A stretch of 64,000 nucleotides of DNA from Pleodorina starrii (lineage: Eukaryota > Chlorophyta > Chlorophyceae > Chlamydomonadales > Volvocaceae): assembly GCA_030267565.1 (NCBI GenBank), contig BRXU01000005.1, positions 350,001 through 414,000 on the forward strand. The letters run 5' to 3'. Both the position numbers and the translations under genes were made by a program. Within the stretch, counting starts at the first letter, position 1. Each line of letters opens with the position of its first letter. Shown in pieces: positions 48,966 to 57,728 of this stretch. Below the pieces are notes generated by a model, which did not search any database, was not told where the DNA came from, and saw only the letters and a program-made list of their open reading frames with translations.

Positions 48966-49495
48966 TATCCGCACCCATGCACCCACCACCAAAGAGTCAC
49001 ACCAGCAGTACAGGGTCACAGGCCAGCCACCACCGCAGCTCCACCCACCGGGGAGGTCAAGCCCGGCCCACCCGTCAGGCAGCCTTCTCCCCATCCCTCC
49101 CACCAAACACCCCCAAAATAACCCTCAGCCACCCCCTCCACGCGCACCGCCCCCTTCCCTTCCCCAGTCCCTTCCGTTTTAAACTCGTGTCCGTTTTCGT
49201 GTGCGTGACTCCTTGCCTCGTCTTGTGTCCCCTCCCTCCCACCTCCCCAGCTTCCCGCCCCTCCAGCCTCCATCAAACCACCCCCCTAGCCCCTAGGCCC
49301 TAGCTCCGCAGTTTCCGCGCCAGCCACTCCGTCGCCGCGGGCTACAGCTCCCCCAGCAGCACCTGCACCGCCGGCTGCATCCACAGCGCCTCCCGCCAGC
49401 CCGCCACCCGGGGCAGCCCCTCATAACGCAGCGGCGGCAGCCCCAGCGCTGGCAGAATGAGTTCCGCGTAGAAGAACAGCGCCGGGTCGGCGCAA
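48960..49495 (-). pseudogene. Broken copy of the GST last exon plus its 3' flank
   Basis: This stretch repeats 54593-55167, i.e. the 3' flank and the last exon of the intact GST gene further right, in the same orientation, with many substitutions and indels. The coding part (minus strand, about 49495 to 49300) still reads FYAELILPALGLPPLRYEGL and GWREALW.QPAVQVLLGEL but then meets a TAG where the intact gene has CAG (Gln). Upstream it stops abruptly at GCGCAAAAACAATTG next to a (TGACC)n tract, so the first three exons are missing. Not expected to make a functional enzyme. Confidence 0.85.
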
Positions 49496-50135
49496 AAACA
49501 ATTGTGAGGGGCCTGACCTGACCTGACCTGACCTGACCTTAACGCATTTAAGCAAGAGCGCGGCACGCCACGTGGGCAGAAACGGCGTCATCGGGGTTGA
49601 GGTCCAGAACAGACAGGGTTAGGGCACTAGATAGGACACGTCGGTCTCCCCGGTCGGTGGCGGAAGGCGCCAGGTCGCGGTCAGTTGCTGTTCGTGCCGG
49701 TCGCCCTGCGGGACGCGACCAGTCACACCCGAGCGCAACAAAACCAGCAGCCGCGCCACGAGGGCTGGCCACGGCCTGCCGCAGTTGAGGAGCCTGCAGG
49801 GGTTGAGGGGGTAGGGTTTCGTGCGTGTGTGTATCAACAGAGGGGCCATGCAAGCAAGATGGCGAACTTGAAGTCGGTGCGGGTGCTTTAGGGAGGACAT
49901 GTCATTCGAGTGGCCCTATGATGAAGGCAGGTTCAGTAGGCAGCAGGCACGCGCCAGCAGGCGCAATCGTGCGCCAATGCCGCCGTGCACCGCAGCTGCA
50001 AGTGCCGGAGTTGCTTGAAGCAAGGTGTGGAATAATTGCGCCCGAGGGAAGAGCGCCGTCCTCAATACCCGCCCATCCACGGCCGAGCACGGGCTGGGTT
50101 TTCCCGCCCGAAACGTACGAAATCCCATACGTCGG

Positions 50136-50543
50136 AGCGGCAGCCGCCGCCGCCGGCGGTGATGGCGGGATCGGCACTATTCGTGCTCCAGAACGGCGCC
50201 TGCTATGACCTCAAAAGCCATCAGCCTGGAGCTCAGCAGGTGAGCGCGGGTGCGGTAGAGAGGGTGGGTGGGTGGATGCTGCGGCTGCTGCGCAGTGCTT
50301 CTATGTATATGGTGTGGTATGCTGGAGGGTTTACAGCAGCATGTGTCCTGCTGCTGTAAACCCTCCAGCAGACCAGACCATATACATAGAAGCACTGCGC
50401 AGCAGCCGCAGCATCCACCCATCCACCCTCTTTACCGCACCTGGTGAGCTCCAGGCTGACGGCTTTGAGGTTATTGCAGGCGCCGTCCTGGAGCACGAAC
50501 AGTCTCGATCCCGCCATCACCGCCGGCGGTGGCGGCTGCCGCT
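50136..50543. repeat. Fold-back palindrome IR1 (about 200-bp arms)
   Basis: Arms 50136-50341 and 50349-50543 are imperfect reverse complements around a 7-nt centre (TGTGTCC). The inner 60 bp are almost perfect (GGAGGGTTTACAGCAGCA facing TGCTGCTGTAAACCCTCC). Each arm contains the same exon-like piece (MAGS.LFVLQ.GAC), read on opposite strands; the longer frame, with VFVVPSFTARLHLVRV before it, is the minus-strand one. Confidence 0.92.
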
Positions 50544-50742
50544 CTAACGTGACCACGGGGGCATCAGTACTATTCCTGCGGCCCCCTGCCGCCACTGCCG
50601 CCGGCTGGGGCGCCTGCTGCCGCCGCTGCCACACCGCCGGCGCGGCGGCCAGCGGCCCGCTACCGGGCACCGCTGCGGCTGCAACTCTCACGAGATGCAG
50701 CCTGGCCGTGAAGGACGGCACCACGAACACCCTGGCCGGTCG

Positions 50743-50849
50743 GCAATTTAAATAATAATTTAATATTTAATATTTAATATTAAATAATAATGTAATACAA
50801 TTAGGTTAAATATTATGAAGTTAATGTATAATTAAATTATTTAATCATC
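50743..50849. other. Almost pure A+T island
   Basis: About 105 bp of TTTAATATTTAATATTAAATAATAAT-like sequence in a region otherwise rich in GC. It lies between IR1 and the truncated gene on the minus strand and supplies that gene's stop codon (TAA, 50837-50839). Confidence 0.85.
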
Positions 50850-52679
50850 AGCGAGGGTGCGGGGCACGCGGTTTTCGGCAGGGCGTCGAAGAGCACGTGA
50901 AAAGGGAATGAAACAATCCAAGCCTGCAACGCTGCTGCCGGTGGTAGACGGGTTACCCCATTAGCGCCCACGCACGGTAGCCACCGGACACGAACGCACC
51001 TGAAATTCTGCAAGAGGCCATTCACGGCGCCTGAAGCCGGAATAATGAAGGTCCGAGGCACCGGCCAGCAGGTGAATCAGCGAGCGTGCAGGTAACACCA
51101 GAAAGTGGGGGGCACGGGGCAGGTCATCAGTGGTGTTGAATGCTTGTATCATGCCTTCCAAGAAAGGGCCCGGGGGACTGCCAGATCAGTGCATCTTCTT
51201 TCAAGGATGACACACCAAGGACACTACAAGTGGCATGCGCCAGCAGGCCAAAAACACACGAGGGCAGCAGCGGTATGCATGCTTCAACATTGAGCATATA
51301 GTCGCTCCGTCCGAGCGCAGCGCCGTGGCCAGGATCCTAAAAGCAAGTAACAGATCACGTGCGTTTTCTGGACACGGCGGCGGTTGTCGCGGCGGTGAGC
51401 GAATGAATGAAGGTTGGGCGAGGTTATTTGAAACGGGACGCGCTGGAGTGCTGGAAGGGCACGGGCTGGACGAATACGTTTGTATCGGGGTATTCCACGA
51501 CCGGGAAGGGACCAACGTATTTCGTCCAGCCCGTGCCCTTCCAGCACTCCAGCGCGTCCCGTTTCACTGAAATAACCTCGCCCAACCTTCATTCATTCGC
51601 TCACCGCCGCGACAACCGCCGCCGCGTCCAGAAAACGCACGTGATCTGTTACTTGCTTTTAGGATCCTGGCCGCGTCGTGGAATACCCCGGTCGTGGAAT
51701 ACCCCGATACAGTGTCGCGCACAAGCCCCCATACATTTGGGGACACGCACCTATCCGCTGTCGACGCTCGCTCTCCAGGGTCATGTGTGTCATGTCCCAC
51801 AGGAGCGGCTCCGCCGCCAGGATCGCCTTCCGGATCGCCGACGCCAGCGCGGTGCCGTGCGTGGGTGGGCCGTAAGCGCGCACGCTGCATGCGACAGATT
51901 CAGGGCGGGCGGGCCGCGTAGCCAATGAACACAGGGCTACGCACTTGCGCCTGAGTCGCTTTAGTCGTCGATCTGGGTCGGAATGGGTCGCACGTGTTGA
52001 TACCTGCTGTCGCCCCTTGTCACCGGGGCACACATCACACGAACCGCAGCGCAGCCGAGCAGGAACCCAGTGCAGCCGAGCAGCCCTGCCAACAAGCAAG
52101 GCAAGCCAACAAACCACGCATACACGCACAGTCACTCTCAGCCCATCCCATCCCATCCCATCCGGTCAGCGGTCACGCACCTGATTGACACACAGGCGAG
52201 CCGGGCGACGACCCCCAGGGCATCAGCGACCCACGGGTCATCGTTCCAGCACACGCCCGCGTCCACCTGGGCCCATTTGCCCGATACGCACGGCAGCAGC
52301 CTCTCGCCCTGGAAACCCTTGCGCAGCTCGGCCAGCTCGTCGTCCTTCAGCTCACCCGCCGCCAGCTGGCGGGCCCAATAAGTGATGATCCGCAGGGTGA
52401 TCGCCGCACACTCGCATGCAGGAGCGGCTCGAAGCCCTACTACGCCCCGAGTACCGGTACCCCTGGTCGGCCTCCCTGCTGGCCCTGACTACCTATGATG
52501 CAAGCGGCCTTACCGTCGGGAGCGCGCGTTCCAAGCAAGTCCAGCAGTGTCGTCGACCATCTGAAAGTGTTGCTGGCGGCTGACCCCTCGCCGGCCTGCG
52601 GCGGGGCGGGCAGTGCCAGCGTCGCCCCAGACACGCCGCCGGCGGGAAGCATCACGACGCCGCAGCCTCGGGAGGAGTA
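50837..52679 (-). pseudogene. Truncated gene of unknown family, cut by a palindrome
   Basis: Minus-strand exons with agreeing phase: 52514-about 52679 (open at its 5' end), 52181-52427, 51751-51884, 51000-51154, 50837-50923 (TAA). About 260 residues. Readable segments: VVMLPAGGVSGATLALP and FRWSTTLLDLLGTRAPD; ERLLPCVSGKWAQVDAGVCW followed by NDDPWVADALG; SAIRKAILAAEPLLWDMTHM; PRAPHFLVLPARSLIHLLAG. The 'LPC..GKW...CWNDDP' part faintly recalls plant NO VEIN/sacsin-type proteins, but I do not claim a family. The 5' part is lost at the cent re of palindrome IR3, and the stop lies in the A+T island, so both ends look artificial. The intron 51155-51750 contains palindrome IR2. An inverted partial copy lies at 52722-53123. 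Confidence 0.6.
51327..51672. repeat. Fold-back palindrome IR2 (about 155-bp arms)
   Basis: Arms 51327-51480 and 51514-51672 are near-identical reverse complements (GGCCAGGATCCTAAAAGC ... GGACGAATACGTT), with a 33-nt centre. The motif GTCGTGGAATACCCCG follows the right arm and recurs in the centre. Lies in an intron of the truncated minus-strand gene. Confidence 0.92.
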
Positions 52680-53123
52680 CCTGCAGCTGCTGTCGCGGCT
52701 TCTGAGGCTGCGGTGTGCAGATACTCCTCCCGAGGCTGCGGTGTCGTGATGCTGCCCGCCGGCGGCGTGTCTGGGGCGACGCTGGCACTGCCCCAGCTGC
52801 AGGCCGGCGAGGGGTCGGCCGCCAGCCACACTTTCAGATGGCCGACGACACTGCTGGACTTGGAACGCGCGCTCCCGACGGTGAGGCCGCTTGCATCATC
52901 GGTCGTCAGGGCCAGCAGGGAGGCCGACCAGGGGTACCGGTACTGGGGGCGTAGTAGGGCTTCGAGCCGCTCCTGCATGCGAGTGTGCGGCGATCACCCT
53001 GCGGATCATCACTTATTGGGCCCGCCAGCTGGCGGCGGGTGAGCTGAAGGACGACGAGCTGGCCGAGCTGCGCAAGGGTTTCCAGGGCGAGAGGCTGCTG
53101 CCGTGCGTATCGGGCAAATGGGC
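52271..53123. repeat. Fold-back palindrome IR3 (about 400-bp arms)
   Basis: Arms 52271-52679 and 52722-53123 are reverse complements over their whole length with scattered differences, around a 42-nt centre. The left arm carries intact exon frames on the minus strand. The right arm repeats them on the plus strand but with a 4-bp loss (GACTTGGAACG against GACTTGCTTGGAACG) that breaks the frame, so the right arm is the derived copy. Confidence 0.93.
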
Positions 53124-53134
53124 AGAGGAGGGGG

Positions 53135-54299
53135 CAGGGAGTGATATGCTCCTTTATAAAACAATGAGTCACTGCGGACGTTGTTGATCAAGCTGCTGCA
53201 GCCGCTGAACCTCCGGAACTGCAAACTGTAACCCACCCATTCCCATACATTACCGACATTGATGCTTGACCAGTGGTTGCGCCGACCAGTGGTCTCGACG
53301 GTTTCGTAAGTCGCCTTGGCCGACGTCGCGTCTCGTAAGCCGCCTCGGACGAAGCCGCGCCGCATTTCGTGCGGTGCGATGTTGTAGATATGTACCAAAC
53401 GTAAAATTAGCGACGTAGAAGCGTCTGAAACTGACTGTAAAGCTGGCATGCGCGTGCTTGCTCTATATTTCCCCGATAATCCCACCCTCTAAGCTGTAAG
53501 AACTGGCAACGTCCACATCTATTGGAAGAAGGATGCTGACCTGTGCGGCAGGCCCGTGCGGTAGCGAGCGATCCGTCGATGCGTGAAGGGCAGGGGCAAC
53601 GTGGCGGAATGGTGAGATACGTTGCAAAACTGCTGAGTGAACATGGCGTGGTATGCGGTGCGATACTAAGGAAAGTGCCTATGGAAAAGAGAAAAAGATG
53701 AAGGATGCAAAAGGAAGCTGCGTATATGAGCACCCAGCGGTAACGTGCCGTACAGATGTACGGCGCGTTGGTAGGCCCACGTTGCTTAGGCCTTCCTCCC
53801 GTGCGGACACTGGGCCCGGCTCTGAGAGTGTACTTAGTGACTCTGATAGTCACCGCCACTAGACCGGACCAGCAGGCGTCGGGCGGGGCATAATAAGGGG
53901 GGTCAGGGAGTGATATGCTCCTTTATAAAACAATGAGTCATTGCGGACGTTGTTGATCAAGCTGCTGCAGCCGCTGAACCTCCGGAACTGCAAACTGTAA
54001 CCCACCCATTCCCATACATTACCGACATTGATGCTTGACCAGTGGTTGCGCCGACCAGTGGTCTCGACGGTTTCGGAAGTCGCCTTGGCCGACGTCGCGT
54101 CTCGTAAGCCGCCTCGGACGAAGCCGCGCCGCATTTCGTGCGGTGCGATGTTGTAGATATGTACCAAACGTAGAATTAGCGACGTAGAAGCGTCTGAAAC
54201 TGTCTGTAAAGCTGGCATGCGCGTGCTTGCTCTAAATTTCCCCGATAATCCCAGTATCCCACCCTCTAAGCTGTAAGAACTGGCAACGTCCACATCTAT
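53135..54299 (+). mobile_element. Possible miniature LTR element (TRIM-like): two 390-bp direct repeats around 381 bp
   Basis: 53135-53522 and 53904-54299 are about 98-99% identical direct repeats; I see five substitutions and a 9-bp insertion (AGTATCCCA) in the second. The cores run TGATATGC...GTCCACA, i.e. TG...CA ends as in LTRs. The first repeat is followed within 4 bp by TGGAAGAAGG, which could be a primer-binding site (these start TGG). The second is preceded by a purine run AAGGGGGG. The inner 381 bp carry no recognisable protein. A plain tandem segmental duplication is the alternative; no clear target-site duplication is visible. Confidence 0.45.
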
Positions 54300-54972
54300 C
54301 TCCACCTGCTGTGCCTGACTGCACCGCGCTGCGCAGCCGAGGCCCGTCCTCCTCAGCGCTCGGCCTCCTGACGGGCGACCTCCGGCTCCGGCTCCGACTA
54401 CCGCCCAGCCCTCAGCGCCGAGTGCCTGCCCTGGCGGCCGGGTTGCTGCAGCAGCGCCCTGGCGACCGAGTTGCTGGGTTGCTGGCGCCCCTGGTCATCA
54501 GCCGCAGTCCGCCCATATGTCGTTTTCCCGCTACAGTGTACGGCCCGACGGTGGCCTTTCGGAGGGGCTGGGGTGCATCATCCCTCATGGCAACCACCCA
54601 CCCGCACCCACCACCAACGAGTCACACCAGCAGTACAGGGTCACCAGGCCGGCCCCCACCCGCATCGCAGCTCCGCCCACCGGGGGACGTCCAGCCCGCC
54701 CAACACCCCACCAAACACCCCCAAAATACCCCTCAGGCCCCCCTCCAAGCGCGCCAACTCAACCACCATCCACTGCCAAACCCCCACCACCACCGCCTCC
54801 CTTCCCCTTACGCAGGATCCGCAGCGTCCCCTTCCCTTCCTGAGTCCCTTCCGTTTGAGCTCGTGTCCGTTTTTGCGTCCGTTTTCATCTCTTTGCCTCG
54901 TCTCGTGTCCTCTCCCTCCCACCTCCCCAGCTTCGTGCCCCTCCAGCCTCCACCAAACCACCCCCTAAGGCC
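54300..54972. other. Spacer between the repeat element and the GST stop codon
   Basis: GC-rich; includes the GST 3' flank (54593-54972) whose diverged copy lies at 48960-49310. No supported exon. Confidence 0.4.
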
Positions 54973-56724
54973 CTAGCTCCGCAGCTTCCGCTCCAGCCAC
55001 TCCGCCGCCGCGGGCTGCAGCTCCCCCAGCAGCACCTGCACCGCCGGCTGCGTCCACAGCGCCTCCCGCCAGCCAGCCACCCGGGGCAGCCCCTCGTAAC
55101 GCAGCGGCGGCAACCCCAGCGCCGGCAGTATGAGCTCCGCATACAAGAACAGCGCCGGGTAGGCGCAGTCGGCCAGCGTCAGGCCCTGCGACGCGTCGGT
55201 CAGCGCCAGGGAGGGGCGGCAATGGACGCCGCTTCTGGTGGTGATGGTGGTGGTGGCGGCGGGTGGCAGCAGGGTTTCGAGCTCGGCGAGACGGGCGTGG
55301 AAGGCGGCGGCAGCCTCCTGCGGGGAAGAGAATGCGGGGCGAGGACACAGGGAGGCGGGGGGGCGGGGCGATGGGCTGTTGTGGCCGAGGGATGCAGACT
55401 GCGTCTAGGTTGACGTGAGGGGACCCTCTGTGGCGGTCATATGCGTGTGTCCGCCGTGTGTACTTTACTACTATTCGATAAAATAGAAATGTACCGTAGA
55501 TAAATACTACTACTACACACATTCTTATAAAGTCATTGTGGATACGTCCCCGGCACAAAAGCAACCTAGCACGTCCCCACCTCTTGCACGCGCGCGTCCC
55601 TCCATCCACACAAGCGCAGGGTACGACAAGACGTGTCGTACATGCCGTACCTGCACCAGCTGCTCGGAGCGCACCGAGGGTGCTACTTGCGGGTAGAGCC
55701 GCCGCAGTGCTGGTTCCAGATAGAGGTCGTGGAAGCGGGAGATGAGGCGGGCCTGAGGCCGGAGAGGGGGCAGCGCCGGGCGCGGGAGAGGTACGGTACC
55801 GTAGGAGAGGCGAAACCGCGGCGGCGATGGAACGCGATGGGGGCGTTGCAGGAGGGAGGCACGCAAGGCGGGGGACGGCTTCTGAGCTCGCCGATCTGTC
55901 GCTTTTTTTGTGGGGCTCATTGGCGCCCGAGGGATGGTCACGTCGCCGTTTCGCGCATGGCCATCCAGGTTGAAGACCTGATTGGGCGATGTTTGCGGGC
56001 CGCATCCACCAGCACCACAAGCCTCTCAAAACGTCATTCCGAAACCCGTTTCGCATCCCCGAAGCGCGTTGGTGACACACGGCCCCGAAACCATACCACC
56101 TTGCTTCGCTGGATGGGGTCAGCGGGAAGTAGCGGCCGTTGGGGAAACTGATCCTCCAGAAACTCCAGGATGACCTCACTCTCGTACACCACCTGTGCGG
56201 CGGGTGTCAGAGTTTAGGATCCATCGTGAGCCGCCTGACATTGAAGGAATTGGAGGGTTGGAAACGGTGATTGACAGCGAGGAGAGAGATTCGCGAAGAA
56301 GCTCCATCCAAGAAACCCCATGGCGAATGCAACACACACGAGCAGAAGCGTGCACACCCTTGCACACTCAAGCAGGGTGCCACCGATCCCGCACCTCTCG
56401 GCGGCCGTCCTCGAAAGTTACGCAAAGCACGGGAATTTTGCCTAGGGGGTTCAGAGCCAGGAGCTCGGGGCTACGGGTGCTGCCGCATGGCACGTCCAGC
56501 GGGCTCCAAGACAGGCCCTTGGCGTACAACGCGACCTTCACCTTAGCGCTGAACTCGCTATGCGGATCGTCATAAAGCTCGAGCCGTGTAACTGACATAC
56601 TTTGGGACGATGCTAGTGACAATGCTGCCTTAATGTTGCAAGACCTCGCGCGGCTGGCTGATAAGGTTAAAGGCGCTTGCTTGCTCGACGTAATGCGGTG
56701 TTGATGTAGCGCTGACGCTTTCAT
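54973..56724 (-). CDS. Glutathione S-transferase
   Basis: Exons: 56395-56724, 56100-56192, 55651-55752, 54973-55317 (TAG), all phase 0, 289 residues. N-terminal thioredoxin-fold domain: RLELYDDPHSEFSAKVKVAL with Ser at the usual catalytic position, LLALNPLGKIPVL with the cis-Pro, and VVYESEVILEFLEDQFP with the Glu-Ser pair that binds the glutathione gamma-glutamyl group. It is followed by PLLPADPIQRSKARLI, typical of the start of the helical C-terminal domain, and TLADCAYPALFLYAEL (the N-capping S/T..D motif). The enzyme conjugates glutathione to electrophiles or peroxides. From the ATG at 56724 there are about 45 basic, Ser-rich residues before the fold, probably an organelle transit peptide; an internal ATG at 56597 (MSVTRLELY) would give a cytosolic form. 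Class not certain. Confidence 0.88.
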
Positions 56725-57728
56725 GGTGATTTGTTCGAAGTACAAAAACTAAGCAGCGGCGCAAAGAACGACTGAATTGTCCCGGCTACTGCGCGTTGGT
56801 ACGGCGGAGTCGTTGCAGCGAGCAATCCTTTCTTCCTTTGCGTCAATGCGCTGCCTCTGATGGCTTGTAACTAAATATACATATGAGGTGATATATTGTC
56901 TTCATATATATCGTATGCCGTGGCGCGGACCGTGACTTGGGAGCAACCTTCGGAGCCTATTATGAAACCTGCCTAACTCAGTTAGCCCAACGTTGAACAA
57001 CAAACCATAATCAAACCGTAATGACAATGTAAGCGGCCACTCACGCTTGGAGCATGTGAAGCAATAGGAGGCTCGACAGGTGTTGCGCAGGGTTGCGCCG
57101 AGCCGCCGACCAAAACCTTAACCAGAAGATTTGCTTACTTTGCTTACATTCTTACGGTCATTGTGATGGTAACTAAGCATGAATTAGTGCCACTGCGTCT
57201 ATCTGGATGACCAGGACTGGCCGACGTGCATGTTGAGCATGTTGAATCGTTCCCTGGGTCTGGATTTCATCGCATTCCCCCGAAATACCATTTACGTTTC
57301 GTGCTTCTTACGTCCATGTTCCTGCAGCGGCGAGAACCCCATCTCCGGTGTGCGCGCACAGCAGCGGCAGCCAAAGCCCGCTGTGAAGCTGGCGAGGCGG
57401 CGGCGGACGAGGCCGGACAACGGCGAGGGCGAACCATCCCAATAAGCGACGCAAGCTTAGGGTTTGGCCCGCCCTCGGTTCCTTCGCTGAGGTTCCATTC
57501 TTTTACTCTCCTCCTCGTTCCTCGCTTCTCTCCCTCCCTCGTGCCCGCCCGCCGCGTCCACTGCTTCCACGAATCTCGATACCGGTAATTCCTTTCAATT
57601 CGTAATTTGCCCGTCCCGCCGGTTTCCTCGGGCAGCAGCAACCCGGCGCTTGCCAGCCTAGCAGAAGCGGGTACCGATCTGCCTAGCAGGCAGGCCGCAG
57701 GCGCCTGACCGATATGCGATGCGCCTTG
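56725..57728. other. Intergenic: GST upstream region and sulfotransferase 3' region
   Basis: 1 kb. 56760-57200 is AT-richer and includes a short ATATAT-rich patch (about 56875-56915). The plus-strand open frames at 57226-57590 have no supporting motif. Confidence 0.4.

Noticed and set aside
55222..55960. Gly-rich plus-strand frames across the GST gene
   Set aside because: Antisense shadows of the GST exons.
57226..57590. Plus-strand frames upstream of the GST gene
   Set aside because: Short, without motif, and not joined to any supported exon.
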